Under the pieces are notes generated by a model, which worked only from the letters and a program-made list of their open reading frames with translations, searched no databases and was not told where the DNA came from. This document shows, in pieces, positions 24,870 through 35,539 of a stretch of DNA of 64,000 nucleotides; positions within the stretch are counted from its first letter, which is position 1; every line of letters begins with the position of its first letter. The translations under genes were made by a program, and so were the position numbers. The DNA comes from Clusia tigrina. Taxonomy: Eukaryota > Arthropoda > Insecta > Diptera > Clusiidae. The stretch is from positions 176,028,815 through 176,092,814 of the forward strand of contig OV050030.1 in NCBI GenBank assembly GCA_920105625.2, given 5' to 3'.

Positions 24870-26539
24870 ATGGTTGTCTACACTACAAAAGGACCGATTT
24901 GCTAAGATTGTTGAGCACATATCGGCTAATAACAGCAGTGGATCGCAATCAAAAGTTGATAATGAAAAAATTAAAATCTTTTGTAAACGTCTGTGCATGA
25001 ATTTCCAAAGTATATGGATTAAGGCGCACTGGACGAAGCCACGATTTGGCACGATAACAGCGAGTAGTTAAATTTAAAAGTAGACCTGTCAACTGCGGAA
25101 AGAACTGCTGGCAGACCTGTTAAGAACTTTTCTCCGTGTATCCAAAGAACAAAAATAAAAAAAGCAAAAGAATTAAAAGAACACGTAAGTGGGGAGCCGA
25201 TGCTTATGGCAGCTGAAATGAATTTGCGATCTGCCGGCAAACGTAATTCGGCAAAAATTGTTAAGGAATTATTTAATGCATCGCCGCAAAAGGGCAGATC
25301 TGTTAAGCAATCAAGAATGATGCGTGATGAAATAACAAACCTTACTGAAGAGAAATGTCAAAAGAGCGGGAAAAAATATCGCGTCGTTTGCTGTCACTAT
25401 CGATTTACTTTTGTAGCGTTTCTTTTGAAAAACCCTTTATAACCAAAGCGGAGTAAAAAAGATAATTTTTCAGACTCCTGCGCCATCTTCAATGTGATAT
25501 TGGCGGCCCATAACATTCGTTTTTGCGAATGAAACACTAGATATTATTCGAAAGGTAAGTAAAAAATATACAAGATCAGGCTGTACAGTTGTGCCCTACT
25601 TTAATTAAAATTAACGAAATACACATTGCAATAACGTCTGCCTTGATTTTATGCATGATTGGTGGGATAATATGCAACGCAGGTTGGTTATAATGTAACA
25701 ATTACATAATATGAGTTACGATTTATACTCTCAGGTCTGTTATATTTCCGAAGCGAAACCCACGCAAATAAACAACTCTTGCTTGACAATAAATAAAAAA
25801 ATTAATAAGAACATGTTAGCGGGCGGTTTTTCGCCCTTGCATGCTTTTATTCGTTTTATAGAATGCCTTTTACATATATCATATAGGCTTGAAGTAGAAG
25901 AGTAAAAAATTAGAGGAGACGCAAATAAAGAAAAAGTCATGCAAAGAATGCGTCAAATTCAAGCCAATTTCATAACTCAGTCGGGCTTCTTTATAGACAT
26001 GTGGGAATACTGCTCGGTACTTTTTCAGAAACGCAGCCGAAATAACTGCGATCGACTTTATTACGTCGCGTTCATATTTTATTAGAGTCTATTGCATCTG
26101 ACGCATTCGAACAGTACTCATTCAGCAACAGAGAACTATACATACAACTATATTTTTGGTATCCCATGCCAATGACAGTACCTAAAGTTTTAAACCACGG
26201 GAAATCTATTATTGACAGCTGCTTCCCATTGCGCAAATGTCAGAAGAAACACTAGAGGCCAGAAACAAGGGTAATAGAAAATTTCGCTTGCAATTCACAA
26301 GAAAAACTTTGCGTATTGATACCAATAGCGATTTATTGCATCGTCTTCTCATATCATCATATCCATATATACTCGTATACAGTTGCTCACTAAATTAAGT
26401 AGTTTTTTGCATTTATATATCCTTTATAATATACTGTTTATAATAACTGTCTATTGATATGAAGTAAATATAATAACTTTTAATGGGTTTTAATGTTGAC
26501 TTCCATATCGAAGTACTATATGTGAATATTATACATATA

Positions 26540-27477
26540 CGAGGTGTGATCAAAAACTATCCGTTATTGTGTGATCAAAAAATAAAGTATTTATGTATTC
26601 ATCAACAACTATCTTGTCCCCTTCAAAGTAATTCCCCTCAGATATAATACACTTATACCAGCGTTTTTTCCAATCCTCGAAACACTTCTGAAACGCTTTT
26701 TTTGGTATCGCCAACAGCTCCTGTTTCGATTTTTCTTTTATCTCCTCAATCGTAGCAAAACACTTTCCTTTCATCGGTGTCTTCAGTTTTGGAAAGAGGA
26801 AAGAGTCAGCGCGGGCCAAGTCCGGTGAATACGGTAGTTGAGGCATGATCACGGTTTTGTTTTTGGCCAAAAACAGCTCCTGAGCGATGTCCATGCGACG
26901 TTGTTTTTGCTCAAAATTTAGCAATTTTGGAACAATCTTCACGTTTCATACCTAAAATATCCGTAAAAATTGCTTGGCATGAGCCGAACGATATGCCAAC
27001 TTCATCAGCAACCTTTCTGATAGTGATTCGATTATTATCCAAACTCATTTTCTCCACTGCGTCAATGTTTTCATCGGTTGTTGACGTGCTCGGGCGACCA
27101 GGACGAGCATCGTCATTGACATCTTCTCGGCCTTCCTTAAACCGGTTATACCACAATTGAACTTGTGTTCTGCTCATAGTAGACTCGCCAAAGGCCACAG
27201 TCAACATTTCAAATGTCCTTGCGCATTTAATTTCATTTTTTACACAAAACTGAATACAGTTTCTTTGATCCATTTTTTCGAATAGTACAAAATCGAAGAG
27301 CACACCAAAACACGACTAACCTTTTTATCTGTCAAAAACAAACTGACAATCCAAAATGGTTTGTATTGCCAACATATATAACAGACATGTGTACCAACAT
27401 AAAAAAAAAATGCGAACATCGAATATACGTAACTCACGAAAAGATGAAAATAACGGTTATTTTGTGATCACACCTCG
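26540..27477 (-). mobile_element. Mariner-type deletion derivative (left arm)
   Basis: Inverted termini CGAGGTGTGATCA and its complement lie at 26540 and 27477, each flanked by the TA target duplication (26538-26539 and 27478-27479). Length is 938 bp against about 1.3 kb for a full mariner. It lies inside the Transib-like relic and therefore inserted later. Confidence 0.9.
26550..27303 (-). pseudogene. Mariner transposase with internal deletion
   Basis: Cut-and-paste transposase. The N-terminal DNA-binding part (start at about 27271, 'MDQRNCIQFCVKNE') shows both helix-turn-helix halves, with 'VQLWYNRFKEGRE', the linker 'DDARPGRPSTS', and 'ITIRKVADEVGISFGSCQAI'. It ends at 26911. The C-terminal part (26942-26550) is in another frame and starts with 'QRRMDIAQELF'. 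It then jumps to 'MPQLPYSPDLARADSFLFPKLK', which holds the third catalytic Asp region of a D,D34D mariner. The segment with the first two catalytic aspartates is missing, and the two halves are out of frame. Confidence 0.9.
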
Positions 27478-27781
27478 TATGTATTCATAATTTTATATAT
27501 TCTGCATCAATTTGAAATTTATTCCAATAAAAGAATGTGGAATGTAAAATACTACTATTGCTGTATTCTATTGAGCCCGGGTAGATTGTAGTAAATGCTG
27601 CTGCCAGCAACTACACATGCTCTTGATTTCGAGTTGTTTAGAGCGGCACTTACAGAAGCTTTTCCGCTGCATAAGACTAAAATGTAACAAAATAACTAAA
27701 GATGTTCTTGCATTGTTGAATGTCCCTGATTCAAATTTGGAATCGGATTCTGGTTCTGATTCTGAATCCGATTCATGTTAA

Positions 27782-28083
27782 TGTAGCAATATAAAATTAG
27801 TTATATGATGTTGTAGAATTGCTAAAGGTATCTGTCAATTTATATTTATAACAAAATAATGTTATCATGCGAATATTTATTCATTATCAATGATCACATT
27901 TCTCACATATAAATGTATGCCTTCTATTTGTTCGGAGATAACGGTACTTATTTTTGTTCGGCGTGAGTTTCGCTGTTCTGTTCAATCATTCTTGGGCATA
28001 CTACTCTTCCAATAACATAAGATATCACTGAAACTGTCAACAAGCAATTTCTTATCATACACGCCAACACAAACAACTACAGA
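27782..28083. other. Transib-like 3' flank
   Basis: Non-coding. Contains ATCACATTTCTCACA followed by AATGTATGC (27893-27920) and CAATCATTCTTGGGCAT (about 27985-28001), which resemble the right end of the MITE-like element in palindrome 1. It may be the terminal inverted repeat of the relic. Jockey-like B begins by 28084. Confidence 0.4.
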
Positions 28084-28777
28084 GTGCTATCTGGCTCTCT
28101 GGAACTTAATCATAGTAACAAGTTCTTTCAAAATGCATCGAAAACTCTTCTTGTCAGAAAAAAGGTCAAGCTAAAAGCTTTTTACCTAAATCAAACACAC
28201 ACTGATGAACCTGCAGCAAAAAGATTTTCGCCGCCAATACAGATAGGGCTTGACCGCTATATTTTTTTGCAATTAAGGAGAAAATTAAACCCTGAAAAGG
28301 AAACTACCAGCCAATCCGAAAAAATTGTCAAAAACAGCACAAGAAAATTCTCTGGGTGAAAATAGATTTGCTCTCTTTGAAAACGTTTCTGACACTACCA
28401 CAGTCAAACCATATAAACCACCACATATATTTGCAAGCATAGTGTACAAAAAAGATAGACGCTATGTCAGCGCGTCTATTAGGCAGTGATTTCTACTCCG
28501 TCTCAATACTGAAAGATGTCAATCAAAACAGCTTTTGCAGAATTATTGCTTATATTGAATGTAGCAATAAAAACTTCTATACTTACTAACTAAAAATTGG
28601 TAGAGGTTTTTCCGTGGTGATTAAGGATAGCGACAGCAATGTCCACTGCAATTCAGTTAAAGAGGCATTGAAAAGTTCAGGTTTTCCAAACAAGTATCTT
28701 TTCAATTTGAAAACCAGAAACAGTGAACCCCAAACGCTGTTCAAAAGTGACCTTGAGCCAGCCAATAGTCCTTAAAA
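28084..28777 (+). pseudogene. Jockey-like B ORF1 fragment
   Basis: Gag-like LINE ORF1. The first 91 codons are open. After stops, a PRE/C2HC-type block is readable at about 28590-28770 ('GRGFSVVIKDSDSNV', 'VKEALKSSGFPNKYLFN', 'PQTLFKSDLEP'), the region that precedes zinc knuckles in jockey ORF1 proteins. It stops abruptly at a junction with copia at about 28777/28778, so the knuckles and the start of ORF2 are lost. Confidence 0.7.
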
Positions 28778-30240
28778 GCAGCTCTGATCGAAGTAGTGAA
28801 ATTTTGAATCGATTGTACCTTTAAGATACCGCATTATTCACTTCGCTTCCACTTGGTGCTCAGTAATCGGTGTTACGCAGAGACAGCTTACATACGGAAT
28901 GTAGGAATATTAGGGCGCGTTGAGATCGCCAAATAAATTCTCCATTCCATACTGCATCAATAAAATTGATATGCACTGCCGCTGACAAACAGTGACAGCA
29001 CCTGTGCCACCCTCGCGATCAAATTCCATACCCAAAAAATATTTGAGCCTACCTCCATCTACTATATCAAAAGAAATGCTTGCTTTTATCTTCTATTTTA
29101 GAGCTGGCTAGGATGAGATCATCAATATGCGATTATATTGAAATTCCCTTTTTCATTTCTTGTGTAAACACATGGTTCGCTGCCGCATGGTGTAAATCCA
29201 ATATTTCTAAGTACTGAATCTAGCTTTTCATTCCACTCTCGCCCGGTTTGGTATAAATAGAGCGCCTTGTTCAGCCTCAGCACGCGGTCTGGTTCTGTTT
29301 GCCGCATAAAAACAGTATCGTGAAGTTTGCTGAAACATCCATTTGGTGCAAATGTAATTTATATTCGTATGCCAAAGCAATCAGCATAAGAATGGTTGCA
29401 TATAAAACTCACACCAAACTGCTGGCTACGCCCTTTCGCGACAAACCGTGACTTGAAGCGTTCGATGGTGCTGTCTGCATTACCCTTTAAGTTGAATTCC
29501 CACTTGCACCCGATGACTTTCTCATCAGCAGGCAAGTCTACTAACGACCAGGTATGATTGCTAACTAATGCATTGTACACCTTCTGTAACGAGTCCTTCC
29601 AAAATTCAGCATACTCGCCACATAGCGCTTCATCAATACATTCCGGTATTTGAACATCGTCAATTTTCATTATATTTAGCACGTGATGCTCCTTTCGAAG
29701 ACGTCCAGGTTGTTCAGGGCAAATTCGCCTTGGTCTGCTTCGTTCATATCGTACTTCGTTTTGGTTAGAATCGCCGCTTTCGGTAACAGGAACAACAACA
29801 TTTTCTTCAGAATTACGAACCACAGCTTCCACTTGTTCAATATCAAAAGTAACTACAAGTAAGTAACCAAAAGTAATCACTCATCTCCTTCTGAGCAAAC
29901 GTACACCTTTCCCATGAAAATTACTTCCCTGGTTACAATAACCTTTCTGGATTCTACGCCATAGAAACGATAAGCTTTTGAGGTATCAGAGTATTCAACC
30001 GTTATCAGCTCTCTGCCCTTGGGCGAGACCTGTTAGATTGCGTCGTATCGATTACAACTGCTAAAGAGCCAAATACTTTTAAATGTGATGCTGTTGGTTT
30101 TTTCTAGTCCAAGCCTCGTGTGGAGTCACAGTTGCGAGTATTTTTGTCACTGACCCGTTACTTAGATATACAGCCGTCGCAACTGCCTCCACCCAAAAAG
30201 ACCCGCCCAAGCTGCTATGCACTAACGTGCTCCTTGCTCA
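28778..30240 (-). pseudogene. Copia-like integrase end, RT and RNase H start (left arm)
   Basis: Gag runs into a short remnant of integrase: 'HSSLGGSFWVEAVATAVYLSNGS' equivalents at about 30222-30150, then 'FYGVESRKVIVTREVIFMGK' at about 29970-29912. The catalytic integrase core is largely deleted. RT starts in 29880-29359, with 'YAEFWKDSLQKVYNALVSNHTWSLVDLP', 'VIGCKWEFNLK' and 'RFKSRFVAKGRSQQFGV'. It continues at 29307-29122 ('RLNKALYLYQTGREWNEKLD', 'SEPCVYTRNEK') and reaches an I-D-D-L-I-L-A-S catalytic box in a shifted frame at about 29128-29104. Several breaks. Confidence 0.85.
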
Positions 30241-30457
30241 CTGCATATTCACCACTTTTAATTCCGACATCACTGCGTCCCTCAGCTTGAATATAATTCG
30301 CTCCAGTAAGCGCAATTCGTTCCATGTACTCTTCGTATGTTGTAAATAAACTTCAATTGCAGCATAAATGAAAAGTCGCGCCACTGTTAAAGCACAAAGA
30401 ATCACGAACCAACGCTTGCGCTGATGCAGCGGCCAACATTGAAAATGATTGCGCAGT

Positions 30458-31066
30458 TCATCTCTCCTTTTGTTGTGTACTTTTCTTATCTTTGTAGTTC
30501 GCCGCAAAATGCCCACGACGACCGCAGTTATAACATTTGCCGTTGAATCGTTTGTTGTTGTTGCCGTTACTGGAATTGGAATTTTTTAAACCGCTGCGGT
30601 TGCTGTTGTTGTTGCTGGCTGGAAACGTTTTGAAGTTCGTTCTCGCGACAAACGCTTTGTGAGGATCGCCATTTTCTCCCTTATCATGACGTCTTGCGTC
30701 TCCCTCAAGCAATTTTTCCTTTAACAAATTCAACGATAGCAACATTTCACACGTTTCCATAGCAACTACGAAATTTTCATCGGTTTCTGGCAAACTCGAA
30801 AGCAAAAGATTGACCAACATTCCTTCAGGTACTACAGTTCCAGTTTCTTGCGAGTTTTTCAACAATTTCGTAAAATTCATTTACGTGCTCCGAAATTGTT
30901 GCGTCCTCAGACAAACTGTGATGCAAATGATCTTTAATAGCGTAATTTTTCGAGCAGGTCCCGATGGCTGGTAAATTTCAGTTCGGAATGGACTAGAACA
31001 ATTTTCATGTGGACGGACCACGACGGGTAATTCGAATCGTCCAATTTTTCGATTGAGTATAAACAA
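30458..31066 (-). pseudogene. Copia-like gag (left arm)
   Basis: Capsid/nucleocapsid protein. The N-terminal part is readable in a shifted frame at about 31060-30900 (a 'KLDDSN.PSWSVHMKI'-like copia gag start). The clean part 30880-30458 includes 'LLSSLPETDENFVVAMETCEMLL', an Asn/Ser-rich linker, and one zinc knuckle 'CYNCGRRGHFAANY'. The fourth ligand, which should be Cys, is Tyr (TAC), so the CCHC knuckle is disrupted. The same change is present in the other arm. Confidence 0.85.
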
Positions 31067-31131
31067 GCGGAACTAATTATATTTATATTAAATTAATTGG
31101 ACAAACAAATAAAAAACTGATCAGGATTAAG

Positions 31132-31147
31132 GCCTGGGCCCATAACC
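31132..31147 (-). promoter_or_regulatory. Primer-binding site, Met-tRNA type
   Basis: Minus strand GGTTATGGGCCCAGGC adjoins the LTR. GGTTATGGGCCCAG is the known copia primer-binding sequence, complementary to an internal part of initiator Met-tRNA. Confidence 0.85.
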
Positions 31148-31297
31148 TGTTATAAATATGGAAAATAAACTGACGAGATGTATTCAGCTCGACACTTTAT
31201 TAAGGAATGAAACAACAGCTTAAAGCTAAAACATAAGAAGCAAACAAGATCAAAGGCAAGAAGAAAGAATACATATCAAGTAATTTTACTTTTAACA
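31148..31297 (-). repeat. Copia-like 5' LTR, 150 bp (left arm)
   Basis: On the minus strand it starts TGTTAAAAGT and ends TTATAACA, giving the expected TGTTA/TAACA short inverted ends. An AATAAA signal lies inside. The primer-binding site follows directly. Confidence 0.8.
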
Positions 31298-31339
31298 AAA
31301 AGCCCTATTAAAATAATGCAAAAGAGTACTTACAAGCAA

Positions 31340-32980
31340 CATCGGTTTTTCTAGAGTGCTGCGGTGAAAAGATTATAATTTGCTGCCCTCCAAGCTATCA
31401 TAACTGAAGGTCAATTTCTTGATTTCTTCAACACTCTTGGTTCAAAATGTACTACAGCAGGAGACGTTGATGCCAATCGTACGCTTTAGTGTTCTAGACT
31501 CATAAACCGAAAGGGAAGGCAACGGTATTTTGCTGTAATTTCGGCAAATTATTCATCTTCGTTCTATAAAAGAACTGTCACTTCAGGATATATTAATGTA
31601 CTGGCAAGAGAGAAGAGACGTCTTAGAAAGCTGCTTTCAAGCCAAATCCACCTTCAAACAACTTCAATGCTTCTAAACTTGTTCAATGCAGTTCTTCGAG
31701 CAGCATACTTTCCAAAACTTTGAAAAGTGTACATAATGAAAATGATTTGCAAGCTGCGTAAAGAACCCTCCTATTACTCTTCATACAGACCTATCAGCCT
31801 ATTGTATACACTCTCCACGTTGTTTAGAAAGAGTATTTTTGAACAAAATGCAGCCGTATGTTGACAACTTCATCCCAAGTCACCAATTTGGCTTTCGGAG
31901 AAAACATGGAACAATTGAGCAAGTGCACCGAATCCCCAAAGAAATACGCAATGTCTTTGAGTCTAACCATTTCTGTTCTGCGATATTCTGAGACGTAGCT
32001 CATGCATTCGAAGTTTGGCACGACGGACTCATGTACAAGTGGAAACAAATGATTCTTGCGGAATTTCACACCCCATTTGAATTTTACATTAGAGAGAGAA
32101 ACTTTTTAGTGAAGTGCGACGAATCCACATCGAATATCTACAGCATCGAATCTGGTGTACACCAAGGATCTTGGGCGTATCTTGTATGTTTTGGTTACTG
32201 CATATATCGATAGGAAAAACTACAAAATTCTGTACTTTTGCTGACGACACTGCTATACCATGCTCTCACTCAGTAGCGGGAGCTACAGCAGCTAGCCTAA
32301 GCCGACATTTGCGAAAGATTGAAACCTGGCTCTGTAACGGTCGCATAAGAATAAACGAAAACAAAAGAAAGCATGTCACTTTTACACTACGTCAAGGAAT
32401 CCCCCCGGGCCTGTCACCATTCCTGCTTCCCGTGAAGCTTGGAATTCATCTCGACAAAAGCTGAACGCAAATATGTAAAAGCCAAACAAAAGCATGTCCA
32501 GTTAACAGCCCTAAAATTTAATTTGTTGCTAAATAAACAATCTCACCTTTCGATAGAACACAAAGTTCTCTTGTACAAATCCGTAATCAAACCGATTTAG
32601 TCAGTCGGCTCCCAGTTCTTGTAATAAAGAGAAAATTCTAGCTCAGTCTAGAATATTAAGAAACATTGTGAGCGCACCATTGAATGGGAGAAATGGAAAC
32701 ATTCATCGCCATCTAGACATTGCACCCGTTAAAGAAGAACTAGTTGTATTGACTGAAAAATACCGTGCAAGGCTTATGCTAGCCCAGGTCCTGCAACACT
32801 CTCGAAGCTTCTCACGGCTCAATAGACGGAATCTTTCCACCATAAATGATATGAAGTCAATTAATAATTTGCACAATGGTGCAGAACTATAAATATATTC
32901 TATTAAATTATTAGATGTTAGGATTTGAATACAATTGTCAATCTCTTGTAGAACATACAATAAAAATTAAATTGAAAAAA
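31340..32980 (+). pseudogene. Jockey-like B ORF2, broken, with 3' end
   Basis: LINE endonuclease-RT after the copia block. Endonuclease tail: 'QFLDFFNTLGSK', then A-G-D-V-D-A-N where GDFNAN is expected (31460-31480). RT: 'SSYRPISLLYTLST' (about 31776-31815), 'FGFRRKHGTIEQVHRI' (about 31890-31935), 'DVAHAFE.WHDGL' (about 31990-32030), then frames 32031-32213 and 32114-32464 with an intact F-A-D-D-T at about 32237-32251. A C-terminal block 'LLSREKL'-opposite frame 32668-32892 and an A-rich tail at 32958-32980 close the element. Confidence 0.85.
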
Positions 32981-33255
32981 AATACTCAATGGCAAAATAC
33001 ATTCACTTATTGTATTCCAAAATGATTCTGATATTAATCTTTAAAACCTTTCGTTATATATAGACAATAATATATATACACACAAGCACACACACGGGTT
33101 TTTATTATAATTATCACAAAATTTTTATGTAAATAGAACGTGCAAGGAAAAGGTTAGTGGTTTGGGTTCTAATTGCAGTAAGTACGGCACTGTTCTCTGA
33201 AGAATTAATATTCTTGGAATCTATTAGTATTGAAATATGATGTGTTCCAATCAGA

Positions 33256-34480
33256 GTGGCAATAGTGAATTTTGATGTGTCCTGTTCGTATATCCCACAG
33301 CGACCTTCTCCGGAAGTATACCAGCTTCACTTAGATGTTATCTCCTTTTTTGCTAAGAAACTAAAGCCAAATGATAAAATCCTAATTTTGATTGAAGTTT
33401 GCCGACTCTGTGTTGGGCACATTCAATTCCCATTTGACAATGATACCCTGTATTTTCAGTTTAGGCCTTCGCAGATAAACTCTTTCTCTAAAAAAATGAG
33501 CAGACTTATTGATCTGGTCTTTGTGGAAGAAATGGAGTTTATTTCGATTTCATCTGTGGATCTTGTGATGCTTCCTGAAGACCCTAACCATCCAACGTTG
33601 GAAGTGTCTGCCAGATTGCCTTTATTAAGGTATAGTTGTGTAGATCATTTACCTGTCGAATCTGTCGATTACAAGCGGGTTGATTTGAATACATTGAAGG
33701 AGTTGTTCAATCGTACAGACTGGTCTGCTCCCTTGGACATATCCTCTCCTCTGTTCCCATGCGAGATTAATAGTGCGGTGGTTTTCTTTAACCGGAGATT
33801 CTTAGATGCATTTGAGCAATGTCTGAGTGCTGGTTCTACCTCCCCAATTTGGTTTACTGATAGCTCCGTAGGCTACGTAACTTAAAAGTTAAATATTATC
33901 GTAGATATAAATTTTGACCAAAAACTTACTTTTGGTGAACACGTTGCAACTATAGTTAATAAAGCTTTTCTGATTCTATGCTGCATAAAACGGTGGGCAA
34001 AAGAGTTCAAAGACCCCTTCATTACCAAACGTATGTACACTTCCTTGGTACCCCATCATTAGTAAACGCAAGTGTTGTTTGGTGTCCTAGATATGCCTGT
34101 TAAACTGATGCTATTGAATCAGTTTAAAAGTGGTTTTTAATTATTTTGCCTGCATTTTTACATGGAACACCAATTTTCACCTTCCCTCTTATGTGAGTCG
34201 TCTTAAACTTATTCGTCTCCCGTCTCTTAAAAGCCGTAGAACAAAGCTGAATGAATGCTGAATGCTGAATTTTTTGTGTTTAACCTCTTGAGTGGTGAAA
34301 TAAAAATTAATTTTTTGCTTGGCATTCACGACTTTAATGCTCCTGGAAGCAAAAGAATTTCATTCCCTTGTACCTTGTATTCGAAACTATTTAGATTTTG
34401 CGACGTTCCATAGTGCGTGTTATGATTCCAATTTAGTTTCGGAGGTGATTTCTTTGCCTGAATCCAAACATATTTTGAAA
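33256..34480 (+). pseudogene. I/jockey-type LINE fragment with large internal deletion
   Basis: A 209-codon open stretch (33256-33885) resembling the endonuclease-to-linker part of an arthropod I/jockey-type LINE: 'YIPQRPSPEVYQLHLDVISFFA', 'KPNDKILIL', 'LIDLVFVEEMEFISI', 'LPEDPNHPTLEVSARLP'. The catalytic GDFN expected after 'KILIL' is absent (reads I-E-V-C). Text from the RT C-terminus ('DQKLTFGEHVAT', about 33912-33947, 'IKRWAKEFKDPFITK', about 33985-34030) follows almost directly, so the RT core is deleted. Identical open frame in the right arm. Confidence 0.65.
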
Positions 34481-34917
34481 TAACACTTTTTCTTTCAAAC
34501 CGGGAGTAGTTCTCTTTGTATATCTGTTTAATACCCTTCCTAAATCGCTATCAGGCCTTTGTGGCTTAGCGTAACAGTTAGGTTAGGGAGGTGGTTTTAG
34601 TGAGTAAAAATCTCGTAATCTAGGGTGATACGTAGCCCCTCACTCCGAAAGAAAAGATGTGAGCAAATCCTTTGAGATTGTTCATATAAAGCGATTTCAA
34701 ATTAAAACCCTTCTACTATCAAATTGTACATTTCGTGAAAGTTTCAGTCAATCAGCCGTACAGTTTTCAAGTATTGGGGCAACAAACAAGCAAATAGGCT
34801 CTTATTTTGCATAATATCGCCAATAACATTTTGTAACCTTCCTTCCATTAATACAAGCATATTAATAAAGTTTGAGCTCAATCGGAGATTTGCGCATCCA
34901 AATGTTAAATTAATTAT
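34481..34917. other. Unassigned inner end of left arm
   Basis: No coding signal seen. Mirrored at 35103-35539. It ends at the special centre of palindrome 2. It may be the 3' untranslated region of the preceding LINE fragment. Confidence 0.5.
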
Positions 34918-35102
34918 ACCCTTTATCTTCAAAAAAGGTAAATAGGGTGAAAAACTACAAAATTCTGTAATTTTGCTGACGACACTGCTATACCATGCTC
35001 TCACTCAGTAGCGGGAGCTACAGCAGCTAGCCTAAGCCGACATTTGCGAAAGATTGAAACCTGGCTCTCAAACCCTTTATCTTCAAAAAAGGTAAATAGG
35101 GT
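34918..35102. repeat. Palindrome 2 centre: direct 31-bp repeats around a copied jockey fragment
   Basis: Two direct copies of a 31-bp sequence (ACCCTTTATCTTC...AGGGT; 34918-34948 and 35072-35102) flank 123 bp. The 31-mer begins ACCCT and ends AGGGT, so it can fit either orientation. Of the 123 bp, 34949-35068 is a 120-bp copy of 32214-32333 (jockey-like B RT) with one visible mismatch. The last three bases are filler. The arms become inverted immediately outside. Confidence 0.9.
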
Positions 35103-35539
35103 ATAATTAATTTAACATTTGGATGCGCAAATCTCCGATTGAGCTCAAACTTTATTAATATGCTTGTATTAATGGAAGGAAGGTTACAAAATGTTATTGG
35201 CGATATTATGCAAAATAAGAGCCTATTTGCTTGTTTGTTGCCCCAATACTTGAAAACTGTACGGCTGATTGACTGAAACTTTCACGAAACGTACAATTTG
35301 ATAGTAGAAGGGTTTTAATTTGAAATCGCTTTATATGAACAATCTCAAAGGATTTGCTCACATCTTTTCTTTCGGAGTGAGGGGGTACGTATCACCCTAG
35401 ATTACGAGATTTTTACTCACTAAAACCACCTCCCTAACCTAACTGTTACGCTAAGCCACAAAGGCCTGATAGCGATTTAGGAAGGGTATTAAACAGATAT
35501 ACAAAGAGAACTACTCCCGGTTTGAAAGAAAAAGTGTTA

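Larger units (their letters stand above)
24870..27781 (+). pseudogene. Transib/RAG1-like transposase relic (left arm), split by mariner
   Basis: Pieces in one orientation match a DNA-recombinase layout like Transib and RAG1. 24874-25065 (a 'SKVDNEKIKIFCKRL' block) is followed by a basic GRP motif at 25110-25118 and an alanine-rich block ending about 25300 ('MNLRSAGKRNSAKIVKELF'), resembling the GRP-containing nonamer-binding region of RAG1. Then 'GGFSPLHAFIRFIECLLHISYRLE' spans 25825-25900. 'WYPMP' and 'VLNHGKSIIDSC' lie at 26158-26222, followed by 'LEARNKGNRKFR' at 26252-26287, resembling the RAG1/Transib E-x-x-N-K-x-x-R-x-F-R block with the catalytic Glu codon at 26255-26257. An acidic Ser/Asp tail ends at 27781. 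Mariner sits at 26540-27477. Many stops. Assignment is by motif memory, not search. Confidence 0.6.
28778..31297 (-). mobile_element. Copia-like element, 5' part only (left arm)
   Basis: Ty1/copia retrotransposon on the minus strand. The 5' LTR is 31297-31148, followed by primer-binding site, gag, remnant integrase, RT, and the start of RNase H ('LKGTIDSKFHYFDQS', about 28822-28778). It ends there without a 3' LTR. It divides jockey-like B into two blocks, and jockey sequence has also been lost across the site. Confidence 0.85.
20500..34917. repeat. Palindrome 2, left arm
   Basis: Recurs in reverse complement at 35103-49340. Mirrored coordinates sum to about 70017-70025 over most of its length, for example 33256 with 36764 and 26550 with 43475. 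The sum falls to about 69981 near the outer end because of small indels. Several frames are identical in both arms, and copia gag differs by about seven residues in 140. The outermost kilobase differs more. Confidence 0.95.

Noticed and set aside
32703..32960. 85-codon minus-strand frame shared by both arms
   Set aside because: It lies opposite the C-terminal part of jockey-like B ORF2, which is continuous with the upstream RT.
33256..33885. A host gene of 209 codons conserved in both arms
   Set aside because: The text matches the endonuclease/linker region of an I/jockey-type LINE and is followed by RT C-terminal text from the same kind of element; identity between the arms reflects the palindrome.
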